From Gammaproteobacteria bacterium (lineage in GTDB: Bacteria; Pseudomonadota; Gammaproteobacteria; UBA4575): a stretch of 64,000 bases of DNA. Made by a program: the position numbers and the translations under genes. Location of the stretch: the NCBI GenBank assembly GCA_011523795.1, contig WTFY01000018.1:110100-174099 (forward strand). Direction: 5' to 3'. Positions 41,116 through 49,696 of the stretch are shown here, in pieces. Each line of letters starts with the position of its first letter. Position 1 is the first letter of the stretch. The notes below the pieces were generated by a model. That model was not told the origin of the DNA, searched no databases, and saw only the letters and a list, made by a program, of their open reading frames with translations.

Positions 41116-43128
41116 TTGCGACCGTTGGCGGGGTTGGTGCTGCTGGCGGTCGTCCCTGCGACCCTGTCCGCTGCCTATCCTATTGGGGAGATCGTTGTCA
41201 CAGGAGCCCTCAGCGAGCGCCTCGGCAGCGCCGGTAGCGCCAGTCGCATCAATGGTGACGCACTGGCGGAGATCCGGTATAACCACATTCACGAAGCCCT
41301 GAGCCGGGTTCCCGGCGTCTGGGTGACCCGAGGGTCCGGCCAAGAGCATCTGACTGCCATTCGTTCAGCGGTCTTTACCGGACCTGGGGCCTGTGGAGAA
41401 TTTCTCTATCTTGAAGACGGCCTGCCCATTCGCCCTGCGGGTTTTTGCAACATCAACAATCTCTTCGAGATCAATGGTGAGCAGGCGGGCAGCATCGAGG
41501 TTTGGCGTGGACCATCCAGTGCTGTGCTGGGTGGCAACGCACTGCATGGGGTAATCAATGTGCTCACTGCCAATCCCGAAGGTGCCAGCCTTAGCATACA
41601 GGGTGGTTCCTATGGCTACTACCAGGCTCGAGCCGCATTAGGCGGGCATATAGGCAGGCACTATGTTGGCCTGAGTGCCCATGGGAGCCAGACCGACGGC
41701 TATCGAGACTCCACGGGATATGGTCAGCAGAAGTTTACTTTGGTCCATGCCGCTGACGCAGGCAACTGGCAAGTGCGCAACACTTTGAGCGCCACCAACC
41801 TTAACCAGGAAACCGGCGGCTACGTACAGGGCTTTGAAGCCTACGAGGATAGTAACCTGCGGCGCTCCAACCCCAACCCGGAGGCCTACCGGGATGCCTG
41901 GTCCTGGCGTGTTGCCAGCCATTGGCGAAGGGAGCAAACCCGCATTTCAGCTTATCTGCGCCGCTCGCACATGGAATTTTTGCAACACTTCCTGCCTGGA
42001 CAGCCGACCGAGACCAATGAGCAGACGAGCGGTGGCGCGTTGGTCAGCCAAGAGTTTGAAGCCGGCGCCTGGGCCGGGCAATTCGGCGCGCAAATTGAGG
42101 CCATGCACGGCAGCCTGCTCGAGATTCAAAATCGACCGACGGACGGTTCGGCCTTCCTGATAGCTACTCGACCCGCTGGGCGCAACTACGACTACGACGT
42201 AGACTCGATCATGGCTGCCGGCTTCTACGACCTGAACAGACCCTTGACCGGGGGGCTGAGCCTGCTGCACAGCCTACGCCTTGAGCACCTGAACTACGAT
42301 TATGAAAACCGCCACCTGACAGGTAACAGCCGCGACGACGGCTCGGCCTGCGGTTTCGGCGGCTGCTTGTACACCCGCCCTGCCTCCCGTGAAGACAGGT
42401 TCACAGAAGTGGCGGGCCGCTTGGGCATCGAGCAGGATTTCGGTGCCCACCACTCCGGCTATCTGATGCTCAGCACCGGGTTCCGTCCGCCGCAAGCCAC
42501 CGAACTCTACCGTCTGCAGCAGGGGCAAACAGTGGCCGACTTGGACAGCGAACGCCTACTGTCAGCGGAGGTCGGCTTTCGCAGCAGCACTTGGTCACTG
42601 TCGGCGTTTAGCGAGTGGACCCGCAACTTCATTTTCCGAGACGCCAGTGGCTTCAATGTCAGCGATGGCAAGACCAAGTCCCTCGGGCTTGAATTTTCTG
42701 GTGATTGGTATCTGGGTGACCATGACTTGAGCCTCGCCATCAGTTATGCCGTACACAAGTACGACTTCACCCGCGACGCCGTGCGTGGCGAACAGATCGA
42801 AGATGGCAACATGATGGATTCGGCGCCCCGCTGGCTCGCCAATGCCCGCTGGCGCTATCAGCCAGGTGAACGCTGGTATTCCGAGTTTGAGTTGAGCCAA
42901 GTTGGCGAGCACTACATCAATGCCGCCAATACCGCCAAGTACGAAGGCCACATCGTGCTCAATTGGCGTGGTAGCTACAGGCTGACCGAGCACATCGATC
43001 TGTTTGCCCGTGTCATCAATCTGCTTGATGAGCGCTACGCCGACCGTGCTGACTATGCCTTCGGCACCTACCGCTACTTTCCAGCCATGCCGGTACACGG
43101 TTATGTGGGGGTCAATCTGGTGCTGTAG
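41116..43128 (+). CDS. TonB-dependent outer-membrane receptor (GC-rich insert)
   Basis: About 670 aa if it starts at TTG 41116, which has AGGAG at good spacing and gives a clean signal peptide (MRPLAGLVLLAVVPATLSAA). In-frame ATGs at 41041 and 40960 would add 25 or 52 residues. TonB box region EIVVTG, plug motifs TGPGACGEFLYLEDGLPIRP and GPSSAVLGGNALHGVINVLT, and a barrel ending MPVHGYVGVNLVL are complete. The conserved Cys pair in the plug (GACGEFL, AGFCNI) matches a subgroup with unknown ligand. The gene is clearly more GC-rich than all its neighbours and is flanked by the 300-bp direct repeats, so it was probably acquired. Confidence 0.85.
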   Translation: MRPLAGLVLLAVVPATLSAAYPIGEIVVTGALSERLGSAGSASRINGDALAEIRYNHIHEALSRVPGVWVTRGSGQEHLTAIRSAVFTGPGACGEFLYLEDGLPIRPAGFCNINNLFEINGEQAGSIEVWRGPSSAVLGGNALHGVINVLTANPEGASLSIQGGSYGYYQARAALGGHIGRHYVGLSAHGSQTDGYRDSTGYGQQKFTLVHAADAGNWQVRNTLSATNLNQETGGYVQGFEAYEDSNLRRSNPNPEAYRDAWSWRVASHWRREQTRISAYLRRSHMEFLQHFLPGQPTETNEQTSGGALVSQEFEAGAWAGQFGAQIEAMHGSLLEIQNRPTDGSAFLIATRPAGRNYDYDVDSIMAAGFYDLNRPLTGGLSLLHSLRLEHLNYDYENRHLTGNSRDDGSACGFGGCLYTRPASREDRFTEVAGRLGIEQDFGAHHSGYLMLSTGFRPPQATELYRLQQGQTVADLDSERLLSAEVGFRSSTWSLSAFSEWTRNFIFRDASGFNVSDGKTKSLGLEFSGDWYLGDHDLSLAISYAVHKYDFTRDAVRGEQIEDGNMMDSAPRWLANARWRYQPGERWYSEFELSQVGEHYINAANTAKYEGHIVLNWRGSYRLTEHIDLFARVINLLDERYADRADYAFGTYRYFPAMPVHGYVGVNLVL

Positions 43129-43402
43129 TTTGTAATGGGTTATCGTTTCCAGTCGATCAACGACCCGAATTCTTCGACTCATTCAGAAACAAGTCAATTA
43201 TCATAAAGCAACTGCTGCCATATGTTCTTTCAGTTTTGGGTGGCCAAAATCAGGTCTGAAGCATTGATGGTGCTTACTTTTGTACCTACCAGAGGGCAAG
43301 AGAGGGTTTACTCTACGAAGCACGACATAACTGGCTTTTAATCGATATGACTTCCAGAACTTCAGATTTTTGATCTATTCCAAATTTCAAATTTTTAGGC
43401 GG

Positions 43403-43704
43403 ATAATTTAGGATGTAATTGGAAATTATCGGACAACTCAAATTGCATGTAATAGGATTGAAAGGAAACGTAACGTACTGCATTTAAAGGAGTTAGTTAG
43501 TCTAATATTTTGGTCACATACCGTCATCGATACCGAAATTTCTTTTGGTTGGAAATCGGACTTGAACCCGCTCCATTGAAACGGCTGTTTTGTATTCATT
43601 TGTAATGAATGACACAACCAAGAAGTGCTACGAATTTACCTGTTGGACTCATATTCATTACCCAGACTAAATTTAACAGTTGCTCAGCTTTCCTGCTCCT
43701 CTCT
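43403..43704. repeat. 300-bp direct repeat, copy 2
   Basis: Second copy of 38316-38616. It overlaps the last 7 codons of the coiled-coil gene at 43684-43902 and then covers its whole downstream region, so the repeat unit may be the original 3' flank of that gene. The rest of the 43129-43402 spacer shows no gene. Confidence 0.8.
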
Positions 43705-43902
43705 TGCTTTTGCAGCACGGCGCTTCAATTCATCAATTTCTGCCTGTTGCCGGACTATTGAATCTAACTGGTCGACAACATCAAAGTACCCTTTGGACAG
43801 GGCATAGTCCCTTCCAGCTTTCATCCTCTGGGTAGAGATGATTCTACCTAGCTCCTCACGAAAGTTCCTTTCCTCTTCCAATGCCTGGCGCTTGGCTTTC
43901 AT
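43684..43902 (-). CDS. Small charged coiled-coil protein
   Basis: 72 aa, highly charged and helical throughout: MKAKRQALEEERNFREELGR, then VVDQLDSIVRQQAEIDELKR and the end AAKAREEQES. No signal peptide. It begins 9 bp after the small secreted protein at 43912 and probably shares its transcript. The final codons lie in the direct repeat and persist as a remnant in copy 1. Function unknown. Confidence 0.5.
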   Translation of the reverse strand: MKAKRQALEEERNFREELGRIISTQRMKAGRDYALSKGYFDVVDQLDSIVRQQAEIDELKRRAAKAREEQES

Positions 43903-43911
43903 GGCCTGATA

Positions 43912-44064
43912 TTACTCTTTTTGCATCATCAGCCTTGGCAGGTTACCCATGGGGGAATTGGCTAGTCCCTGGGCAAAACCAGAAGCTGCATATCCATCAG
44001 CATGAACTGGCTGAAACAAAAGCAAGGAAAACATACAGAATAACGTATAGATTTTGGGTTTCAT
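43912..44064 (-). CDS. Small secreted protein, 50 aa
   Basis: ATG at 44064 preceded by AGGAG. Signal peptide MKPKIYTLFCMFSLLLFQPV with likely cleavage after VHA, leaving about 27 residues (DGYAASGFAQGLANSPMGNL then PRLMMQKE). No family recognised. Its upstream region is the copy B leader element also found before the S8 protease, which argues that it is a real, co-regulated gene. Confidence 0.55.
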   Translation of the reverse strand: MKPKIYTLFCMFSLLLFQPVHADGYAASGFAQGLANSPMGNLPRLMMQKE

Positions 44065-44111
44065 GATCGACTCCTTTGTCATTGGTGTGCCTTGGTCCGG
44101 CAAAGGTGCCG

Positions 44112-44240
44112 GGCCATTGCAAACATTACTCAGTATGAGGAAGTCCCCGCCTATTCATCTAAGCACGAGGAGCTACCCCGAACTTGCTATTAGACTTTTG
44201 TATTCAGCAGGTAACCCGACTTAACGGGACTACTGAGTTA
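44112..44240 (-). repeat. Upstream element, copy B
   Basis: About 129 bp homologous to 37858-37985. Between the shared blocks the spacing is kept, which suggests conserved promoter or RNA structure. The short CCCG-ACTTAA-CGGG inverted repeat at about 44206-44219 is a possible operator in this copy; copy A has CCCGGCTTAACGAG there, so the symmetry is not kept. Confidence 0.55.
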
Positions 44241-44340
44241 ATGTTTGCTGGGGATATTGCATGCTAGAGCAGCTTACTGGTAAACATACTAATCGACAGC
44301 ACAGTTATCATCCTTTAGTAAGGTCAGAAAAAATCACGTC

Positions 44341-44505
44341 ATGATTAAGGAAGATCAGATTGAAAAGACTAAAATCGCCAAGATGAGGGGAAAGCATATG
44401 ATGCTGTCATTAGATGGTTTGAACAACATACCGGTGAATAGCGCACTGCAATTCGGAACCCTGAAGTTAAAGAATGTCATGCTGGTATTTGTGAATAATG
44501 AGTAA
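44341..44505 (+). CDS. Possible 54-aa protein
   Basis: ORF MIKEDQIEKTKIAKMRGKHM then MLSLDGLNNIPVNSALQFGT and LKLKNVMLVFVNNE. It overlaps the next small ORF by 8 bp. No clear SD (TCACGTC precedes the ATG) and no family recognised. The ordered overlap with a second plausible ORF is the main reason to list it. Confidence 0.35.
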   Translation: MIKEDQIEKTKIAKMRGKHMMLSLDGLNNIPVNSALQFGTLKLKNVMLVFVNNE

Positions 44506-44653
44506 AGAGAAACGTAAAATTGAATCAATGTCTAAACCCAACGACAAACAAAAGCGCTCAAAGTACAGCGAGTACTTTGATAATATCCCCCTGAAACCAG
44601 AGGAACTGGCAAAACTGGTGCTGTCTACACCACCTGCTAGGAAAAGGGGTTAA
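44498..44653 (+). CDS. Possible 51-aa basic protein
   Basis: ORF MSKEKRKIESMSKPNDKQKR then SKYSEYFDNIPLKPEELAKL and VLSTPPARKRG. The tail PEELAKLVLSTPPxRK resembles small accessory proteins, often found beside toxin or phage genes, that end in a TPP-basic motif. Its ATG is inside the end of the preceding ORF. It lies 100 bp upstream of the 804-aa orphan. Confidence 0.45.
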   Translation: MSKEKRKIESMSKPNDKQKRSKYSEYFDNIPLKPEELAKLVLSTPPARKRG

Positions 44654-44753
44654 GGTAGATTTCGGTTAGTAAAGTATATAATCCCCCAACTTAAACTTTG
44701 ATCAAGTATTCAGCTAGGACAGTCTCAAACATAATTTGTTCTTGGAGGATTCG

Positions 44754-47168
44754 ATGACAGACGTGTCTGCGACTATCCGACTTAGACCAACTCGAATTGC
44801 ACTGTTAGTACGCCCTACAGATTTTTCTGCGATTCGGAAGTTTATGCGAATCAGCACTTGCTTATGGGGAGGAATATTTAATCCAATCGTCCCTGTATTT
44901 CGATCATACCCTAAGGACTGGTCACCTGAACCAACAGAAGAACGGCTTACAGGCGCTGAAGTTGCTCGCGGGTATATCAATTTCTTTGAGCCAGACGCCT
45001 ATGTGGAAGCTGAACCCAACCTTCTCAAAAAAATTGGCCTTGATGCAATCTATAGTGAGTCCCTTCTTGACAAACGTGTATTCCCACTCAAAGAGTTTAT
45101 GACTTGTGAAATGCATCGTGACTACTCTGAACTTGCGGCTGGTCTTAGCATTGTTGATGCTTTAAAGCATGTCTATGAGACAAAACTTCGTTTCAAACAG
45201 CGAGAAGAACATCCAGCAATATTTGTTAAACCAAATCGTGGTAGCACAATAGCGGAGGCAATGTTCGGAGTTTATCCAACGGACAAACCTTCGATGTATA
45301 TAACACAAGCTTATAGCGATGTCTTCAAACCCACGACTATTGATGAAACGTCTGATGCCTGGCTTAAGGTCTATAAAGATGGTGCAGTTACACCACTTCG
45401 ATTTACAGAATACAAGCTTGAAGCCATGCGCTCATGGGAACATGACTTAGTTATCTACGTGTTTGATCCAACCAAAAGTCCCGACCTTATTGACCTTTGG
45501 AATTTGCGTCTGCAACCTAATCCACTCCTTCCTATCCCAATCGGGTGGTGGCCTGATCTTGCTGATGAAGTAGGCAAGACGATTATGACTCAATATCGTC
45601 CATTGCAGGGCAATCCAAATGGTGTGATGCATCACACCACAATTGAGTTCGCTCGTTCAATAAACGAAGAGCAGCAGAATGACATGCTGGCAAATTTAAA
45701 TCCAGATTTGCCGCGTGGTTCTTACACCTACAAAACGTGGCGTGATTGCATTTGGCAGCAATACGCTGGTGAAGGCATCTTTCCAAGAATATGCCGACTT
45801 CAAATTGCTGCGAAAGAAAGACGAACCACGCTGAAGGTACGAGACAATGACTCTCCAAAAATAGATTTTCCAACGCTAGCACCTGAATTTTCATCCTTCT
45901 ACGATGGAGGCCACCATGCACGCTGGGTAAATATCATAAATCTTAAAGCTTATCCTCAATATCACATTGCAACTGTTCTGCCATTCAATGTGACAGACCC
46001 CTCTTGGCCTTCTCTGGACTATATTATGAGAAAACGAGTTGTTATAGGCACAGAAGGATGGTCATTTGTACAAAAGTTCAAGGATGATACGCAGACTGTT
46101 CAGTTTCAAACTCAAGAGGAAGCAATTATCGGATCCCTGAAACAGCTTGGTGTAGAAGCAAGCCTATCTGAACCTGGGCGCATTGCCAAGCAGGTGTTCC
46201 AAAGCCTTGGCGGAATGCACAATATTCGTTTACTCGCAGATTCAGAAACATTGGAGTTCTTGAATAAGATGGCAGGTGGAGTCCGAAAACGTGGTAAAGG
46301 AGAGGTCGAAGAAGTTTTCAACCGTCGTACAATGTCGGCTAAGAAAATTAGCAACTTGATGGCTCGACGTAACCAAAGGGAACCATGGGTTAAAACAACT
46401 ATCTCGCATTTTACTGACTGCAATGTACTCAGTCTCGGGCTAACCACAAAGTGCCCTCACTGTAGTGTCAAAAATTGGCACAGCCTAACTGCTACTGATT
46501 ATGAAATCGTATGTGAACGCTGTCTTAAGCATTACCACTTTCCACAGGGTACGCTTGAGGCAAACAATGGAAACTGGAGCTATCGGGTGATAGGCCCTTT
46601 CTCTGCACCAGATTACGCTCGTGGATCGTACGGAGTCTTGCTCGCTCTCAAAGTGCTTCATCAAACTTGTAGCACGATGGACGAAATAACATTTTCTCCT
46701 TCACTGGAAATTAAAGTAGATGAAGGCCCTCCATGTGAAGCAGACTATGTCGCTTGGATTCCAACTGAAGCATCGATCGAAACCTTACCTCCAAAACTTG
46801 TGATTGGTGAAGCGAAATCATTTGGAAAAGGTAACCTTATAAAACCCCACGACCTTAAGCAGCTTCGACGAATTGCCAGAAAGCTACCAGGTGCAAATAT
46901 TGTTATTTCGGTAATGCGTGATAGTTTCACTGCAGGAGAGAAACGCATTCTATCACCTTTCATAAAGTGGGCTCAGCGGCTGAATAAAAAAACCCAGGCA
47001 CCAACAAATCCAGTGATCCTCTTGACTAGTGTAGAGCTATTTCATGAGGTTAATTTAGATTTGACTTGGAGGGAAAAAGGTGGTCGGCATGCTGAATTTG
47101 CAAATCATCACCATACACATAACCTACGAATGTTGGCTAAAGCAACTCAGGTTATTTATCTCAATTAA
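44754..47168 (+). CDS. 804-aa orphan with zinc ribbon and PD-(D/E)XK-like C-terminus
   Basis: Start at ATG 44754 with GGAGG 7 nt upstream. The N-terminus RIALLVRPTDFSAIRKFMRI continues into TCLWGGIFNPIVPVF, which looks like a strand-turn-strand module. A treble-clef/zinc-ribbon-like CPHC (567-570) and CERC (587-590) pair follows. The C-terminal part has D664 in CEADYVAW and E686-x-K688 in LVIGEAKSF, the spacing of a restriction-endonuclease-like core. No helicase or methylase motif is visible. I do not recognise the family; the nuclease-like end and the surrounding immunity genes suggest defence, as inference only. Confidence 0.7.
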   Translation: MTDVSATIRLRPTRIALLVRPTDFSAIRKFMRISTCLWGGIFNPIVPVFRSYPKDWSPEPTEERLTGAEVARGYINFFEPDAYVEAEPNLLKKIGLDAIYSESLLDKRVFPLKEFMTCEMHRDYSELAAGLSIVDALKHVYETKLRFKQREEHPAIFVKPNRGSTIAEAMFGVYPTDKPSMYITQAYSDVFKPTTIDETSDAWLKVYKDGAVTPLRFTEYKLEAMRSWEHDLVIYVFDPTKSPDLIDLWNLRLQPNPLLPIPIGWWPDLADEVGKTIMTQYRPLQGNPNGVMHHTTIEFARSINEEQQNDMLANLNPDLPRGSYTYKTWRDCIWQQYAGEGIFPRICRLQIAAKERRTTLKVRDNDSPKIDFPTLAPEFSSFYDGGHHARWVNIINLKAYPQYHIATVLPFNVTDPSWPSLDYIMRKRVVIGTEGWSFVQKFKDDTQTVQFQTQEEAIIGSLKQLGVEASLSEPGRIAKQVFQSLGGMHNIRLLADSETLEFLNKMAGGVRKRGKGEVEEVFNRRTMSAKKISNLMARRNQREPWVKTTISHFTDCNVLSLGLTTKCPHCSVKNWHSLTATDYEIVCERCLKHYHFPQGTLEANNGNWSYRVIGPFSAPDYARGSYGVLLALKVLHQTCSTMDEITFSPSLEIKVDEGPPCEADYVAWIPTEASIETLPPKLVIGEAKSFGKGNLIKPHDLKQLRRIARKLPGANIVISVMRDSFTAGEKRILSPFIKWAQRLNKKTQAPTNPVILLTSVELFHEVNLDLTWREKGGRHAEFANHHHTHNLRMLAKATQVIYLN

Positions 47169-47359
47169 CAATGTAATTGTTAGCGTATCAAAAGTAGCGA
47201 AGCAGGAGCGTCGTGAAAGTTACCGTATATTAACCATATAAGACTGACCTTCTACGGTAGGATGAATGCATTAGAGGTCTTGTGCCATTGGAGGTTAGTT
47301 CGATTGAAATATTTGCACGTGTTAAGCCCCTAGTTATATACCAGTGTTTGTGAGAGAGT

Positions 47360-47595
47360 CAGAGCAAGTTGGAGGTCACCCCTTTTAGTACCACGTCGAT
47401 TGCGAGTCTGGCAGGCATCGTGATCGACACGGCGCTACCACGTAAGTATATCAAGGTGTGACACTTCCCAGTGCTCCCGTACGATGAGGTCGCGAAGTGC
47501 ATAACGACAGTCAAAGCTAGCCTAAGGGTAAGCGCGTCTTCTAAGCTAGCGGACGGGGCCCAAGTTGAGAGTGTGGGCTGGTGGTGGACTTGACT
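47360..47595 (+). pseudogene. Decayed P4-type tyrosine integrase fragment
   Basis: No intact ORF, but one plus-strand frame reads TALPRKYIKV, stop, HFPVLPYDEVAKCITTVKAS, then SSKLA before degenerating. This matches the linker and start of the catalytic domain of P4-like integrases (ALPR...HF-ALPY-EV...TKLA). At least two in-frame stops interrupt it and the R-H-R-Y catalytic block is missing. It lies in the 549-bp spacer before the TIR-SLATT module, where no other gene is evident. Confidence 0.5.
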
Positions 47596-47717
47596 ACGAT
47601 TGGCTATGCAGGGCAGAATCCAATTCAAGAGTTTGAACCGTTGGCCCAAGCACGGGCGGATTCTTGGCACCACACCACATCTTGCACTCAGCAACATCCG
47701 AGAAGAAGAGGTAAGTC

Positions 47718-48113
47718 ATGCTACATGCATTTCTAAGCTTTGTTGAGGAAGACCTCAACCTTGTCAACTTGTTCCGTGGGCAGGCTAAAAGCCAAAACTC
47801 CGATTTAGAGTTTGCCGACTATTCCATAAAGGAGCCTTTTAACAGTAGTAACGCCGACTACATTGCTCGTGGTATCACTACCCAAATCAGACTGGCCAGT
47901 TTGACCGTCTGTTTATATGGACCGACGACTTACACTAGTAAGTGGGTTGACTGGGAGCTTCGCAAGTCCATTGATCTTGGCAAGCCTATAATGGGTGTCT
48001 GCCTGTATGGCGATGGTAGAGTCCAATATTACCCAGCTGCTTTGGAGGGAAAGCCAAGAGTTGGTTGGAACATTCAGAATATAGTGCGAACGATGCGCAA
48101 TCTTTGTCGTTGA
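47718..48113 (+). CDS. ThsB-like TIR-domain protein
   Basis: 131 aa with AAGAGGT before the ATG. TIR-like (DUF1863/ThsB-type) fold: strand MLHAFLSFVEEDLNLVNLFR, then LEFADYSIKEPF, LTVCLYGPTTYTSKWVDWEL and LGKPIMGVCLYG. Glu80 in WVDWEL is at the position of the catalytic Glu of TIR NADases. In Thoeris, ThsB makes an NAD-derived signal that activates ThsA. Here no ThsA is next door; instead a SLATT membrane protein follows after 18-27 bp. Confidence 0.75.
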   Translation: MLHAFLSFVEEDLNLVNLFRGQAKSQNSDLEFADYSIKEPFNSSNADYIARGITTQIRLASLTVCLYGPTTYTSKWVDWELRKSIDLGKPIMGVCLYGDGRVQYYPAALEGKPRVGWNIQNIVRTMRNLCR

Positions 48114-48140
48114 TTTGACCGTAAAGACAGAGTGTTCATA

Positions 48141-48593
48141 ATGGAGGAATCTGCAATCAATAAATACTTGGAGGAAGATTACGCAAAGGCCTTGAAGTTC
48201 TACGATGACCGAGCTCGCTGGTCTAAAGCGATATATCGAGTGTTCTCTATCTATTTGATCGTTGCATCCGCCATTCTTACGCCGCTTGTTGCCCTTGCAC
48301 CTGCTCAGGAGTGTTGGCGGATTGTGGCTGCTGCTCTTTCAGCCACCCTCGTTATTGCCACCGGAATGTTGGCACATCTGAAGTCTCACGAGAATTGGCT
48401 GTGCTACCGCGCTTCATGGGATGCGCTTGAGCGAGAACGGAGACTTTTTGAGACCACTAGTGGTCCGTACCACTCCGTTCCAGACCAGGCGGCGCTTTTC
48501 GTAGAGAGAATCGAAGCAGTTCTGACGAAAGAAGGGGCTGACTTCTTTGCTCGTCACGCAAGTGGTGAAAAGACCGACGGCAAAACTCAGTAA
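48141..48593 (+). CDS. SLATT-domain (DUF4231-like) two-TM protein
   Basis: 150 aa from ATG 48141 (a GTG at 48132 is an alternative). An N-terminal helix (EEDYAKALKFYDDRARWSKA) is followed by two membrane helices (about 32-53 and 58-79) and a C-terminal helical part with the family motif WLCYRASWDALERERRLFET and GPYHSVP. SLATT proteins are predicted pore-forming effectors that pair with nucleotide-signal systems. Its place between a TIR and a deoxyribosyltransferase-like gene suggests it is the membrane-damaging effector of the module. Confidence 0.75.
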   Translation: MEESAINKYLEEDYAKALKFYDDRARWSKAIYRVFSIYLIVASAILTPLVALAPAQECWRIVAAALSATLVIATGMLAHLKSHENWLCYRASWDALERERRLFETTSGPYHSVPDQAALFVERIEAVLTKEGADFFARHASGEKTDGKTQ

Positions 48594-48617
48594 GCTTGAT
48601 ACCCAGTAGGTATTTTT

Positions 48618-49133
48618 ATGTTGATCCCCGTATTTGTCTCAATGCCGAATGCTCTCAGTGATGCTCAAGATGCGGCACAACGCATAATTTTGGGGGAACT
48701 CGGCCATAACAGGATCGAGGCCCGTACTCTCGGCAAAACTGACTATCCAACGACATACCCGCTACGTGAAGTGATCACCTTGGCTAAGCATTGCTCCGGT
48801 GGCCTTATTCTAGGGTTTTCGCAATTCGAGGCCACATCTGGAACGTGGAAGAAGGACACACCTTTCAAGGAAATTGTTGCCGAGAACAGTATCGTGCAGT
48901 TCCCGACGCCTTGGAATCAACTTGAGGCGGGAATTCTCTTTGCGCTCAACATCCCGCTGCTTGTCTTCCGAGAATCTGGAGTATCTGGTGGTGTTTTCGA
49001 TAACGGTGTGACGGACCTATTCGTTCATACGATGCCACAGCCGGATGCGGAGTACAATGAGAGAAATGCACTTCGCGAAGTCTTTCAAAAATGGACGGCA
49101 AAAGTGCGAGCGCACTACTATGACGAGAACTAA
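48618..49133 (+). CDS. Nucleoside-deoxyribosyltransferase/TIR-like protein
   Basis: 171 aa. It reads as an alpha/beta protein: LIPVFVSMPNALSDAQDAAQ, RIEARTLGKTDYPTTYPLRE, a strand GGLILGFSQFEA, and PTPWNQLEAGILFALNIPLL with a Glu in the place used by deoxyribosyltransferase-like and TIR-like enzymes. AGTAGGT precedes the ATG. The family is common beside TIR and SLATT genes but I know no characterised member. A role in making, sensing or degrading the NAD-derived signal is inferred. Confidence 0.55.
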   Translation: MLIPVFVSMPNALSDAQDAAQRIILGELGHNRIEARTLGKTDYPTTYPLREVITLAKHCSGGLILGFSQFEATSGTWKKDTPFKEIVAENSIVQFPTPWNQLEAGILFALNIPLLVFRESGVSGGVFDNGVTDLFVHTMPQPDAEYNERNALREVFQKWTAKVRAHYYDEN

Positions 49134-49421
49134 ACGGCTTGACCTTTTCCCGATGCTGCGTCTTGCAAGTACATGGAACATGTGTACAGCTCTCTCATAA
49201 ACACTGGTACATACTCTGATTCTTGACAGCTAGTCCTGCACCCCAACTTGATCCAGCTTATAGTGCCAGACTCCCAGAACTGGTGGGAATAAGCGGCCAT
49301 AACATACATAGCAGTTTTTTGAAACAATTTTAGTGAAGCATGTTATTCAGTTTAGTTAATGTGCAAACTCCATGGAAGCAGTGACTGTCTTATGCAATTA
49401 TTAAGCTTGCAGGAGTGAAAA

Positions 49422-49696
49422 ATGGCCAAATCAAGACAGCCCACAGTCAAGGATATCCAAGAGCTTTTGGCTTTTTCACCCAAACTCTATGCAGATGGAT
49501 TTGAACCTATCAAACACTGGACTGGAGGTGGGAACAAAGACGGTACTGACTCCTTTGCCTATCCTATATATGACAAACTTGTTGACGATTTTGTGACGGA
49601 CATTGGCGCGCACGCATCGAAGATGGTCATGTACGTCGGCTGTTAGAACGCCTTGAGGTAATTGGACAGGAAATGCAGGATGCGAAAACTACTTAG
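49422..49696 (+). pseudogene. DUF6508-like gene with internal deletion
   Basis: The first 55 codons read VKDIQELLAFSPKLYADGFE then PIKHWTGGG and YPIYDKLVDDF, typical of the DUF6508 N-terminus. At about 49590 the reading shifts by one frame and continues as CDGHWRARIEDGHVRRLLER, the family C-terminus, to a stop at 49694. The middle of the domain is missing. This is a deletion with frameshift rather than sequencing noise alone, because both ends match the family and the centre is absent. Confidence 0.6.

Noticed and set aside
47359..47697. 112-codon minus-strand ORF before the TIR gene
   Set aside because: The plus strand carries integrase-like fragments in the same place, and the minus frame has no SD or family pattern.
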